Origin: Nonomuraea corallina
GTDB lineage: Bacteria > Actinomycetota > Actinomycetes > Streptosporangiales > Streptosporangiaceae
Reading direction: 5' to 3'
DNA length: 64,000 nt
NCBI RefSeq assembly: GCF_027620315.1
Contig: NZ_JAPNNL010000013.1
Coordinates: 1 to 64,000, forward strand
The position numbers were made by a program, and so were the translations under genes. Below are positions 50,646 through 60,802 of the stretch, piece after piece. The notes under the pieces were generated by a model that was not told the origin of the DNA, ran no database searches, and saw only the letters and a list, made by a program, of their open reading frames with translations. How positions within the stretch are numbered: position 1 is the stretch's first letter; every line of letters begins with the position of its first letter.

Positions 50646-51908
50646 CTATGCGAACACCTTCTGGACGTGGTGGAGGCCGCGCACCAGGGCGTCGATCTCG
50701 CCCGTGGTGTTGTACAGATAGAACGACGCCCGGGTGGTCGCCGGTATTCCGAACCGTAGATGCAGCGGGCGCGCGCAGTGGTGGCCGACGCGCACCGCGA
50801 TGCCGAAATCGTCGTCCAGGATCTGGCCGACGTCGTGCGGGTGGATGCCGTCCAGGGTGAACGACAGCGTGCCGCCGCGCAGTTCGAGCGAGTCTGGGCC
50901 GATCAGCCGCAGGCCCGGCAGGTCGCGGAGCGCGTCCAGGGCGTACGCGGTGAGCTCACGCTCGTGGGCCTCGACCGCGGTCATGCCGATCCCGGTCAGG
51001 TAGTCGACGGCCGCGCCGAGACCGATGGCCTCGACGATCGGCGGCGTGCCCGCCTCGAACTTGTGCGGGATGGGGGCGAACGTCGAGCGGTCCATCCAGA
51101 CCGCCTCGATCATCTCGCCGCCGCCGAGGAACGGGGGCATGGCGTCGAGCAGCTCGCCGCGGCCCCACAGCACGCCGATGCCCGAGGGGCCGACCATCTT
51201 GTGACCGGTGAAGGCGACGAAGTCGACGCCCAGCGCGGCCACGTCCACCGGGTGGTGGGGCACCGACTGGGAGGCGTCGAGCATCACCAGCGCGCCGGCC
51301 TGGCGGGCGCGGGCCAGCACGTCGGCCACCGGGTTGACGGTGCCGAGCACGTTCGACTGGTGGGCGATAGAGATGATCTTCGTCCGCTCGCCGACCAGGT
51401 CGTCCAGCCGGGACAGGTCGAGCCGGCCCTCGTCGGTGACGCCGAACCACCTCAGCGTCGCGCCGGTGCGCTGCGCCAGCAGCTGCCACGGCACGATGTT
51501 GGAGTGGTGCTCCATCTCGGAGATGACGATCTCGTCACCGGGTCCGAGCCGGAAGCGGTCGTCGGCGTTGGCCGGGTTGCCGAAGGAGTAGGCGACCAGG
51601 TTGAGCGCCTCGGAGGCGTTCTTGGTGAAGACGACCTCGTCGCGCGAGGGCGCGCCGACGAAAGCCGCGATCTTGTCGCGGGCGCTCTCGTAGGCCTCCG
51701 TGGACTCCGCCCCCAGCACGTGCATGGCGCGGCCGACGTTGCCGTAGTGCATCGCCAGGTGTTCGCGCATGGTCTCGATGACCTGCGTGGGCTTCTGGGA
51801 GGAGTTGCCCGAGTCGAGGTAGACGAGCGGACGCCCGCCGGGCAGCTCGCGGGAGAGAACCGGGAAGTCCTTCCTGATCCTCTCCACGTCCAAGCTGGTC
51901 TGAGTCAT
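50646..51908 (-). CDS. sufS: Cysteine desulfurase SufS
   Basis: The 420-residue fold-type I PLP enzyme has YLDSGNSSQKP, EMEHHSNIVPWQ, the aldimine Lys in FTGHKMVGPSGIG, and the active-site Cys in VGHHCARPLH near residue 370. It takes sulfur from cysteine and passes it to SufU. The ATG at 51908 overlaps the sufC stop (ATGA). In the transcript it lies between sufC and sufU, the usual actinobacterial order. Confidence 0.96.
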   Translation of the reverse strand: MTQTSLDVERIRKDFPVLSRELPGGRPLVYLDSGNSSQKPTQVIETMREHLAMHYGNVGRAMHVLGAESTEAYESARDKIAAFVGAPSRDEVVFTKNASEALNLVAYSFGNPANADDRFRLGPGDEIVISEMEHHSNIVPWQLLAQRTGATLRWFGVTDEGRLDLSRLDDLVGERTKIISIAHQSNVLGTVNPVADVLARARQAGALVMLDASQSVPHHPVDVAALGVDFVAFTGHKMVGPSGIGVLWGRGELLDAMPPFLGGGEMIEAVWMDRSTFAPIPHKFEAGTPPIVEAIGLGAAVDYLTGIGMTAVEAHERELTAYALDALRDLPGLRLIGPDSLELRGGTLSFTLDGIHPHDVGQILDDDFGIAVRVGHHCARPLHLRFGIPATTRASFYLYNTTGEIDALVRGLHHVQKVFA

Positions 51909-52651
51909 GCAGATGCCTTCGTGTACTGCTCGTAGCCCTCGGACTCGAGCTTGTCGGCCAGCTCCGGCCCGCCCTCCTCGACGATCTTGCCGGCGGCGAA
52001 GACGTGCACGAAGTCGGGCTTCACGTAGCGGAGGATGCGGGTGTAGTGGGTGATCAGCAGCACGCCGGTCTCACCGGAGGCGCGGAAGCGGTTGATGCCC
52101 TCCGACACCACCCGCAGCGCGTCGACGTCGAGGCCCGAGTCGGTCTCGTCGAGCACCGCGATCTTCGGCTTGAGCAGCTCCAGCTGGAGGATCTCGTGGC
52201 GCTTCTTCTCGCCGCCGGAGAAGCCCTCGTTGAGGTTGCGCTGGGCGAAGGCGGCGTCGATGGCGAGCGCGTCCATGCCGTTCTTCAGGTCCTTGGCGAA
52301 CTCGCGCAGCTTGGGCGCCTCGCCGCGGACCGAGGTGACGGCCGAGCGCAGGAAGTTGGACACCGACACGCCGGGAACCTCGACGGGGTACTGCATGGCC
52401 AGGAACAGGCCGGCGCGGGCCCGCTCGTCGACCGACAGCTCCAGCAGGTCGACGCCGTCGAGCAGGACCTGCCCGCCGGTGATCGTGTACTTGGGGTGAC
52501 CGGCGATCGCGTAGGCGAGCGTGGACTTGCCCGAGCCGTTCGGACCCATGATGGCGTGGGTCTCGCCGGACTTCACGGTCAGGTTGACGCCGCGCAGGAT
52601 TTCCTTGTCCTCGACGGCGACGTGGAGGTCACGGATCTCAAGGGTGGACAT
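51905..52651 (-). CDS. sufC: Fe-S assembly ATPase SufC
   Basis: The 248-residue ABC-type ATPase has GPNGSGKSTLAYAI, the SufC-type signature FSGGEKKRHEILQL, AVLDETDSGLDVDALRVV and the switch His in LITHYTRIL. It powers the SufBCD scaffold. The ATG at 52651 is the conserved start (MSTLEIRDLHV); the in-frame extension upstream overlaps the ferredoxin gene. It lies 4 bp after that gene, so the operon is compact. Confidence 0.96.
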   Translation of the reverse strand: MSTLEIRDLHVAVEDKEILRGVNLTVKSGETHAIMGPNGSGKSTLAYAIAGHPKYTITGGQVLLDGVDLLELSVDERARAGLFLAMQYPVEVPGVSVSNFLRSAVTSVRGEAPKLREFAKDLKNGMDALAIDAAFAQRNLNEGFSGGEKKRHEILQLELLKPKIAVLDETDSGLDVDALRVVSEGINRFRASGETGVLLITHYTRILRYVKPDFVHVFAAGKIVEEGGPELADKLESEGYEQYTKASA

Positions 52652-52655
52652 GTGC

Positions 52656-52973
52656 TTATGACTCCTTCGAGAGCGAGACGAGCACGTCATCGCCGTCGAT
52701 CTTGACTGTGTAGACGTTCACGGGACGGGTGGCGGGCGGGCCGGTGGGCTTGCCGGTGCGGACGTCGAAGCACGAGCCGTGCAGCCAGCACTCGAGCGTG
52801 CCGTCGTAGACGTCGCCCTCGCTGAGCCGCACCTCGGCGTGGGAGCAGACGTCGTGCAGGGCGAACACGTCGCCGCCCTGGCGCACCAGGGCGACCGGGG
52901 TGTCCCCGACCTCGACGCCCAGGACACCCCCGTCGGGGATGTCACCGATCACGCAGACCTTCTCGAAACTCAT
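52656..52973 (-). CDS. Rieske-type non-heme ferredoxin in the suf operon
   Basis: The 105-residue protein has a single Rieske domain with both cluster ligands pairs: CSHAEV (Cys, His) and CWLHGSCFD (Cys, His). It is small and soluble, like the ferredoxin of aromatic dioxygenases, but in actinobacteria it sits between sufD and sufC. It is thought to supply electrons or act as a test client for cluster assembly, though this is not proven. Its start overlaps the sufD stop by 4 bp. Confidence 0.92.
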   Translation of the reverse strand: MSFEKVCVIGDIPDGGVLGVEVGDTPVALVRQGGDVFALHDVCSHAEVRLSEGDVYDGTLECWLHGSCFDVRTGKPTGPPATRPVNVYTVKIDGDDVLVSLSKES

Positions 52974-54090
52974 CGCGAGAGCTCCGCCTCCAGCGCCGCC
53001 ATGACCCGCTCGCGGATCTCCTCGATCTGGATCTTCTCGACGAGCTGGCCGAGGAAGCCCCGGATGACCAGGCGGCGCGCCTCGTCGTACGGGATGCCCC
53101 GGGCCTGCAGGTAGAACAGGTGCTCGTCGTCGAGCCGGCCGGAGGCCGAGGCGTGCCCCGCGCCGGCCACCTCACCGGTGAGGATCTCCAGGTTGGGCAC
53201 CGAGTCGGCGCGGGCGCCGTCGGTGAGGATGAGGTTGCGGTTGAGCTCGTACGTGTCGGTGCCCTCGGCCTCGACCCGGATGATCACGTCGCCGATCCAG
53301 ACGGCGTGCGCGTCCTGGCCCTGCAGGGCGCCGCGGTAGTCGACGTTGCTCTTGCAGTTGGGCTGCGAGTGGTCGACCAGGAGGCGGTGCTCCAGGTGCT
53401 GGCCGGCGTCGACGAAGTAGACGCCGAGCAGGTCGGCGTCGCCGCCGGGCGCGTCGTAGGACACGCTGGGCGACAGGCGCACGAGGTCGCCGCCGAGCGT
53501 CACCGCGAAGCTGCGGAAGGTGGCGTCCTTGCCGAGCCTGGCGTGGTGGTGGCTGACGTGGACGGCGTCGTCGTCCCAGTCCTGCAGGCTGACCACGCGC
53601 AGGGTGGCGCCGTCGCCGACGGCGAACTCCACGTTGTCGGCGTAGACGGCGCTGCCCTTGTGGTCGAGCACGACCACGGCCTCGGCCATCGGCTCGACCT
53701 GGACCAGCAGGTGACCGTAGGCGGCGCCGTCGCCGGCGCCGGTGAGCGTGACGACGGTCGGCCGGGAGGCCACCGCCTCGCGCGGCACCGTGAGCACGGT
53801 CGCCTTCTCGAACGCGGTGTAGGCCTGCGCGCTGACCCGGTCGGCGGGCACGTAGACCTGGCCGAGCCGCGGGTCGTCACGGCCCACGGTCTCGACGGTG
53901 ACCTCGGGCGCGGCGTCCACATCGACCCTGACATGACCTCCGGGGACGGCCTTGCCGTCGTGCAGGCCCTTCAGTCGCGCGAGCGGGGTGAACCGCCACG
54001 CCTCCTCACGCCCGGCCGGCACGTCGAAGTCGGCCAGGTCGTACGACGCCTTCTCGTGCAGGGTCGACAGGGGCTTCTCGTTCAGGCCCA

Positions 54091-54091
<1 letters not shown>
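52970..54091 (-). CDS. sufD: Fe-S assembly scaffold subunit SufD
   Basis: The 373-residue protein is a beta-helix scaffold subunit. It has YDLADFDVPAGREEAWRFTPL near the N-terminus, HRLLVDHSQPNCKSNVDYRGALQGQ in the core with the conserved His, and the C-terminal GHASASGRLDDEHLFYLQARGI. It pairs with SufB and SufC to build clusters. Its ATG overlaps the sufB stop by one base (TGATG), so translation is coupled. Confidence 0.95.
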
Positions 54092-55499
<1,408 letters not shown>

Positions 55500-55503
<4 letters not shown>

Positions 55504-56282
55504 CCTCCGGTCTCCTTGCTTCTGTCGCGGATGCTTCTATCGCGGATGCTTCTATCGCGGATGCTTCTCTCGCGGACGCTCTGGTCACGACCGCTTTCAT
55601 CTGCTCTATGTGAGGCCCCCAGCGTCTGGGGGCTGACGTGCGTGGTGCAGACCCCGTCGCCGTGGGCGATCGTGGCCAGGCGCTGCACGGGGGTGCCGAG
55701 CAGCTGCGCGAACGCCTCCGTCTCGGCCTCGCACAGCTGCGGGAACTCCGCGGCCGCGTGGGCCACCGGGCAGTGGTGCTGGCAGAGCTGGTCGCCGCCC
55801 GACTTGGCCTTGCTGGCCGAGGCGGCGTAGCCCTCCGCGGACAGGGCCTGCGCCAGCACCTGGACGCGCTGGCCCGCCGGCACCGTCCGCATGACCGGCT
55901 CCAGCCGCCGCAGCAGGCCGTCGACCTGGGTGCGGGCGAAGTCGGCCACCGCCTCCTCGCCCAGGCGCTCGGCCAGGAAGCGCAGCGCGCTCCCGGCCAG
56001 GTCGTCGTAGGCGTGCTCGAAGGCGTTGCGCCCCGCGTCGGTGATGGCGAACAGCTTGGCCGGTCGCCCGCGCCCCCGCTGGCCGCGCGGCCGCACCGTA
56101 CGGGGCTCGATCATCCCGTCGGCGAGCAGCGCGTCAAGGTGGCGCCGGACGGCCGCGGGCGTCAGCCCGAGCCGCTCGCCCAGCGCCGCCGCGGCGATGG
56201 GCCCGTGCTCCAGGATGAGCCGGGCGACGCGCGCACGGGTGCTGCGCTCGCTGCCGGGCTCTATCAAGGGCACGTTTTTCAC
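55500..56282 (-). CDS. sufR: Fe-S cluster-sensing regulator SufR with repeat-extended C-terminus
   Basis: The 260-residue protein has an N-terminal winged HTH ([24 protein letters not shown]) and a sensor domain with the cluster Cys set: [21 protein letters not shown] and GDGVCTTHV. It represses the suf operon when holding a [4Fe-4S] cluster. Residues after about 225 are an extra tail ([16 protein letters not shown] and similar) coded by a 15-bp tandem repeat. I chose GTG at 56282, because VKNV matches the common SufR start; no Shine-Dalgarno is visible, and the operator overlaps the start, so a leaderless mRNA is possible. Confidence 0.92.
55517..55576. repeat. 15-bp tandem repeat at the end of sufR
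   Basis: Four units of TGCTTCT(A/G/C)TCGCGGA run at 55517-55531, 55532-55546, 55547-55561 and 55562-55576, followed by a degenerate fifth. They are in frame and encode SIRDR-type pentapeptides at the sufR C-terminus. Confidence 0.95.
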
Positions 56283-56293
56283 AACATCAGTGT
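56279..56293 (-). promoter_or_regulatory. SufR-type operator
   Basis: On the minus strand ACACT-GATGT-TGTGA (56293-56279) matches the ACACT-N5-TGTGA sequence that I recall for mycobacterial SufR. It covers the proposed sufR start codon, as expected for autorepression. Confidence 0.7.
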
Positions 56294-56353
56294 GCCGTAA
56301 TTCCTTCCCGGTCCACAAATGGTTCCGACCAGCCGGTCAATGCAATTTCTCAC

Positions 56354-56372
56354 GCAGGGTAGCCTTACCTAA
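56354..56372 (-). promoter_or_regulatory. Iron box (IdeR/DmdR-type) upstream of sufR
   Basis: On the minus strand TTAGGTAAGGCTACCCTGC agrees at about 15 of 19 positions with TTAGGTTAGGCTAACCTAA. It lies 72-90 bp upstream of the sufR start and covers the stop codon of the MFS gene. Iron repressor binding would add iron control to the suf operon. Confidence 0.6.
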
Positions 56373-57582
56373 CACGCCTTGGGACCAGGATGGCGAAGGT
56401 CAGGGCGGAGCAGGCGAACAGGACCGTCATGACGACGGCCATGGGCAGCGCGGTGCCCCCGCCGAACAGGCCGACGAACGGCGCCGCGAACGCGCCCAGC
56501 GCGAACTGCAGCACGCCGAGCAGCGCCGAGGCCGCCCCCGCCACCTGCGGCGCCTGGCCGGCCAGGGCCAGCGCGCCGGTGCCCGGCAGGATCAGCCCCT
56601 GACCGCACATGATGACGAACAGCCCCGCCACGACGGCGGTCAGCCCCAGGCCGGCGGAGACGGCCACCAGCAGGAGTGCCGCGCCGGCCAGGGCGACGAA
56701 CAGGCCCGTGAGGACGAGCCCGGCCTGCGACAGCCGGCCGGCCAGCCGCCCGCCGACCTGGGCCATGATCGTCAGGCCCACCGCGTTGAGCGCGAAGATC
56801 AGCGCGTACTGCTGGGCCGTGGCCCCGTACACGTCCTGGAGCACGAACGGCGAGCCGGAGATGTAGGCGAACATCGCGGCGAACGCGAGCCCCGCGGTCA
56901 GCGCGCTGCCCATGAACGGCCGGTCGCCCAGCAGCCGGCGGAAACTGCGCAGCGTGTGGCGGAGCCCGCCGCTCTCGCGCTGGTCCGCCGGGAGCGTCTC
57001 GCGCACCCCGGCCAGCACCGCCAGCATCAGCACCAGCCCGGTCAGGCTCAGCGCCACGAACACGCCGCGCCAGGAGGTGAACGTCAGCAGCTGCGCGCCC
57101 ACGATCGGCGCCAGGATCGGCGCCAGGCCGCTGACCAGCATGAGGCTGGCGAAGATGCGCGCGATCGCGGGCCCCTCGTACAGGTCGCGCACCACGGCGC
57201 GCACGATGACCAGCGCGGCGCCGCCGAGCAGGCCCTGCAGCAGCCGCAGCGCGATGAGCACGGGCACCGAGGGCGCGAAGGCGCACAGCAGCGAGGCGAC
57301 CATGAACCCGGCCACGCCGACGATCAGCGGCACCCGGCGGCCGCGCACGTCGCTGAGCGGCCCGGCCACCACCTGCCCGACCGAGACGCCGACGAGGCAG
57401 GCGGTCAGCGTGAGCTGCACCTGGGCGGGGACGCTGAGCATCTCCTCGGTGATGGCGGGCAGCGCCGGCAGGTACATGTCGATGGACAGAGGCCCGATCG
57501 CGGACAGAGCGCCCAGGATGAACAGCAGGAGCGCCCGGCGGCTCCGCCGGGCGACCGGTTGCGCGGCTTCTGCCACGGACAT
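56365..57582 (-). CDS. Bcr/CflA-family MFS multidrug exporter
   Basis: The 405-residue protein has 12 membrane helices. It has SAIGPLSIDMYLPALPAI in helix 1, GPLSDVRGRRVPLIVG as the MFS loop 2-3 motif, and LRLLQGLLGGAALVIVRAVVRDLY, typical of the Bcr/CflA branch that exports drugs and small peptides. ATG at 57582 has GGGAAGAGG 9 nt upstream. It precedes sufR on the same strand with an 82-bp gap. In mycobacteria a different membrane protein (an MptB-like mannosyltransferase) sits at this position, so this gene appears to be a local replacement. Confidence 0.9.
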   Translation of the reverse strand: MSVAEAAQPVARRSRRALLLFILGALSAIGPLSIDMYLPALPAITEEMLSVPAQVQLTLTACLVGVSVGQVVAGPLSDVRGRRVPLIVGVAGFMVASLLCAFAPSVPVLIALRLLQGLLGGAALVIVRAVVRDLYEGPAIARIFASLMLVSGLAPILAPIVGAQLLTFTSWRGVFVALSLTGLVLMLAVLAGVRETLPADQRESGGLRHTLRSFRRLLGDRPFMGSALTAGLAFAAMFAYISGSPFVLQDVYGATAQQYALIFALNAVGLTIMAQVGGRLAGRLSQAGLVLTGLFVALAGAALLLVAVSAGLGLTAVVAGLFVIMCGQGLILPGTGALALAGQAPQVAGAASALLGVLQFALGAFAAPFVGLFGGGTALPMAVVMTVLFACSALTFAILVPRRVR

Positions 57583-57699
57583 GCGCGTGCACCTCTTCCC
57601 CAGGAGGCCGGAGCGTCGGTCTCCAGGCAGGCTAGGGCGTGGGATCCGCGAACGGCCGAGGAGAGAGAACCGGTTTCCGGCGAACCGCATTCCCGACTT

Positions 57700-57713
57700 C
57701 CGGAAAATTCCGG
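57700..57713. promoter_or_regulatory. Palindromic candidate operator before the ABC-2 operon
   Basis: CCGGAA-AA-TTCCGG is a 6-bp inverted repeat in the 211-bp gap between divergent genes, about 80 bp before the ATPase gene. Its regulator is unknown. Confidence 0.3.
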
Positions 57714-57793
57714 TAAATCGATGCAAATCCCCGGGCCACACCGATGCGGGGCTGCCCGGCGAACCACGCTTCGCGGTCCCTAGACTCGGGGTC

Positions 57794-58702
57794 ATGACAA
57801 CCCCAGCCGTCGAGATCGTCGGTCTCGTGAAGCGGTACGGCGGCACCGCCGCGATCGACGGGCTCACGCTGAGCGCCGCCCGCGGGGCGGTGACGGCCGT
57901 CCTCGGGCCCAACGGCGCGGGCAAGACCTCCACGGTGGAGATCTGCGAGGGGTTCCGCACCGCCGACGCCGGCACGGTGCGGGTGCTCGGGCTGCCGCCC
58001 GCCTCGGCCGAGCTGCGCCCGCGGGTGGGCATCATGCCGCAGTCGGGCGGCGTCCCGCCCGCCGCGCGCTGCGGCGAGTGGCTGCGGCTGGTGGCGCGCT
58101 TCCACGCCCGGCCGCTCGACCCGGCCGCCCTCCTGGACCGGCTGGGGCTCTCCGACCACGTACGGACCCCGTTCCGCCGCCTGTCGGGCGGTCAGCAGCA
58201 GCGGCTGTCGCTGGCCGCGGCCGTGATCGGCCGGCCGGAGCTGGTGTTCCTCGACGAGCCGACGGCCGGGCTCGACCCGCAGGCCCGGCACGCCTGCTGG
58301 GAGCTGGTGGGCCAGTTGCGCGCCGCCGGGGTGTCGGTGGTGCTGACCACCCACCACATGGACGAGGCCGAGCGGCTGGCCGACCAGGTGGTGATCATCG
58401 ACAGGGGCCGGGTGGTGGCCGAGGGCAGCCCGGCCGCGCTGACCGGGGCCGAGCGGCAGCTGCGCTTCCGCGCCCGCCCGGGGCTGGCGCTGGAGGAGCT
58501 GCTCAACGCGCTGCCGGTCGGCAGCGCGGCCAAGGAGTCGCCGTCCGGCCACTACATCGTCGAAGGGCAGGTCGACCCCGAGCTGCTGGCCACCGTGACC
58601 GCGTGGTGCGCGGCGGAGGGCGTGACGGCCGACGACCTGCGCATCGAGCGGCGCACGCTGGAGGACGTGTTCCTGGAGCTGACGGGCAGGGAGCTGCGGT
58701 GA
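57794..58702 (+). CDS. ABC-2 type exporter ATPase
   Basis: The 302-residue protein is a single ABC ATPase. It has GPNGAGKTSTVEI, GIMPQSGGVP as Q-loop, LSGGQQQRLSLAAAV, LVFLDEPTAGLD and LTTHHMDEAERL, with a DrrA-like C-terminal extension after residue 210. It pairs with the following permease, whose start overlaps its stop (GTGA). The pair corresponds in position and type to the ABC genes found next to sufR in mycobacteria (Rv1458c/Rv1457c). Substrate is unknown. Confidence 0.93.
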   Translation: MTTPAVEIVGLVKRYGGTAAIDGLTLSAARGAVTAVLGPNGAGKTSTVEICEGFRTADAGTVRVLGLPPASAELRPRVGIMPQSGGVPPAARCGEWLRLVARFHARPLDPAALLDRLGLSDHVRTPFRRLSGGQQQRLSLAAAVIGRPELVFLDEPTAGLDPQARHACWELVGQLRAAGVSVVLTTHHMDEAERLADQVVIIDRGRVVAEGSPAALTGAERQLRFRARPGLALEELLNALPVGSAAKESPSGHYIVEGQVDPELLATVTAWCAAEGVTADDLRIERRTLEDVFLELTGRELR

Positions 58703-59481
58703 CGACACCCACACTCGACTTCACGCCCGCCCCGGGGGCCGCGCCGTTCCCCAGGATGGTGCTGGCGCAGGCGGGGGCCGAGGTCCGCGGCATGCTCCGC
58801 AACGGCGAGCAGCTCCTGCTCACCATGATCATCCCGGTGCTGCTGCTGGTCGGCTTCTCGCTGGCGCCGCTGATCGACGTGGGCGGCGGGCGCCGGGTCG
58901 ACTTCCTGGCCCCGGGCGTGCTGGCGCTGGCGGTGATGTCCACGGCGTTCACCGGCCAGGCGATCGCGACCGGGTTCGAGCGGCGCTACGGGGTGCTGAA
59001 GCGGCTGGGCGCGACCCCGCTGTCCAGGGGCGGGCTGATGCTGGCCAAGACCGCGGCGGTGCTCGTGGTGGAGGCCGTCCAGGTGGTGGTGCTGGTCGCG
59101 GTGGCGTTCGCGCTGGGCTGGAGCCCGCAGGGCTCGCCGGTGGCCGCCGTGCTGGGCGGCGCGGCGCTGGTGCTGCTGGGCACCGCCGCCTTCAGCGGGC
59201 TCGCGCTGCTCATGGCGGGCCTGCTGCGGGCCGAGGCGACGCTGGCCGCGGCCAACCTGGTCTACCTGCTGCTGCTGGCGGCGGGCGGGGTGGTGTTCCC
59301 GCTGGAGAAGTTCCCCGCCGCGGTGCGGCCGGTGCTCGAACTGCTGCCTATCTCGGCGCTGACCGGCGGCCTGCGCGCGGTGCTCACCGGGGGCGCGCTG
59401 CCGCTGGCCGCGCTCGCCGTGCTGGCGGCGTGGGCCGTGGTCTCGCTCGCGCTGGCCGCCCGTACCTTCCGCTGGGAGTGA
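58699..59481 (+). CDS. ABC-2 type exporter permease
   Basis: The 260-residue protein has six membrane helices in the ABC-2 pattern: VLAQAGAEVRGMLRNGEQLLLTMIIP at the N-terminal coupling helix, FLAPGVLALAVMSTAF, YGVLKRLGATPLSRGGLM and GVVFPLEKFPAAVRPVLELLPISALTGGLR. It forms the membrane part of the exporter with the upstream ATPase. GTG at 58699 overlaps the preceding stop. In many actinobacteria a heme A synthase gene follows; here an MFS gene comes instead on the other strand. Confidence 0.92.
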   Translation: MTTPTLDFTPAPGAAPFPRMVLAQAGAEVRGMLRNGEQLLLTMIIPVLLLVGFSLAPLIDVGGGRRVDFLAPGVLALAVMSTAFTGQAIATGFERRYGVLKRLGATPLSRGGLMLAKTAAVLVVEAVQVVVLVAVAFALGWSPQGSPVAAVLGGAALVLLGTAAFSGLALLMAGLLRAEATLAAANLVYLLLLAAGGVVFPLEKFPAAVRPVLELLPISALTGGLRAVLTGGALPLAALAVLAAWAVVSLALAARTFRWE

Positions 59482-59494
59482 GCGGCGGCCCCGC

Positions 59495-60691
59495 TCACTC
59501 CGGGCGGGGCGCGTCCTCCTCGGGGGCGCGCGCGCCATAGCGGTGGCGGCCGATCGCGGCGACCGCCGTGAGCGGCGCGGTGACGGCCGCGGCCAGGCCG
59601 AACAGCAGCCCGTACGAGCCGCTCCCGGCGAGCGGGCCGGCCGCCCACGAAGAGACGGCGCTGCCCATGAACAGGCACGAGGCGAAGAACGCCACCGCCG
59701 TGCCGCGCGCCCGGGGCGCCACCGAGGTCGCCCAGGTCTGCAGCGAGGAGTGCATGAACGACCAGCCGCCGCCGAGCAGCAGCGCGGTCAGGGCGACCGT
59801 GGCGAGGTTCGCCTCCACGGCCACGATCACGAAGCCGGCGCACATCTGCGCCCCGCCCGCCACGATCAGCCACCACACCGGCCGTCCTCCCGCCAGCCGC
59901 TTGACCACCTGGGAGAACAGGTAGACGCCCGCCCCGTAGCCGGCGGCGGCCAGCCCGGCCGGCCCGGTGCCGACGCCCTGGTGCTGCAGGACGGTCGCCA
60001 GGAACGTGAGCATGCCGAGCAGCGCCGCGCCCTCGACGAACGCCAGCGCGAACACCAGCAGCGCCCACGGCCGGCGCAGCACGGCGCCGACGTGCCGGCC
60101 CAGGCCCCCGATCCCGGCGCGCGGCGGCTCCGGCAGCGCCCGCAGCGCCACGGCGCAGGCCAGCGCGCAGACGGCGGGCACGCCGAACGCCGCCCGCCAG
60201 CCGGCCAGGTCGCCCAGCACCCCGCCGAGCCCGGTGGCCAGCGCGGTGCCCAGGGCCATCAGGCCCATCAGGTCGGACAGCGCGCGCTGGCGCACCGAGA
60301 CCTCGACCGTGTCGCCCACGTACGTCAGCGAGGTGGGGATGACCGCGCCGAAGCAGGCGCCGGCGGCGACCCGGGCGGCGATCAGGGCGGGCAGCGCCGG
60401 CATGGCCGCGGAGGCCAGGCCCGCGAGCCCGGCGCCGAGCAGCGCGAGCCGCATCACCCGGACCCGCCCGAACCGGTCCGACAGCAGCCCCCAGAGCGGC
60501 TGCGACACCCCGTAGGCGAGGTAGTAGCCGCTGGCCACGGCCACGGCGGTGGCCAGCGGGACGTCCAGCTCGGCCGCGATCAGGACCAGGAGCGGGGTCA
60601 CGACCAGGCGGTCGAAGCTGCTGACGAACGAGGCGGCGGCGAGCGGGGCCGGAGGGCGGGTGCGGATGGCGGGCGGGGCTGAGGCGCTCAT
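59495..60691 (-). CDS. MFS transporter
   Basis: The 398-residue protein has 12 membrane helices. It has the loop 2-3 signature GLLSDRFGRVRVMRLALLG, ACFGAVIPTSLTYVGDTVEVSVRQRALS in the middle of the N half, and PRARGTAVAFFASCLFMG in the C half. The last 15 residues are acidic and cytoplasmic. It resembles drug or metabolite exporters of the DHA1 kind, but the substrate is unknown. ATG at 60691 follows CCGGAGCAC. It converges on the ABC permease with a 13-bp gap. Confidence 0.88.
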   Translation of the reverse strand: MSASAPPAIRTRPPAPLAAASFVSSFDRLVVTPLLVLIAAELDVPLATAVAVASGYYLAYGVSQPLWGLLSDRFGRVRVMRLALLGAGLAGLASAAMPALPALIAARVAAGACFGAVIPTSLTYVGDTVEVSVRQRALSDLMGLMALGTALATGLGGVLGDLAGWRAAFGVPAVCALACAVALRALPEPPRAGIGGLGRHVGAVLRRPWALLVFALAFVEGAALLGMLTFLATVLQHQGVGTGPAGLAAAGYGAGVYLFSQVVKRLAGGRPVWWLIVAGGAQMCAGFVIVAVEANLATVALTALLLGGGWSFMHSSLQTWATSVAPRARGTAVAFFASCLFMGSAVSSWAAGPLAGSGSYGLLFGLAAAVTAPLTAVAAIGRHRYGARAPEEDAPRPE

Positions 60692-60802
60692 GTGCTCCGG
60701 CGTCCGGATCGGGAGGTCTCGAATCAGTAAAGCACTCCCTGGCCAGGAATGCCGTGGCAGGCCGATACGCTTCACTCCGTTGTGCCCGGCCGAAGGAGTT
60801 CC

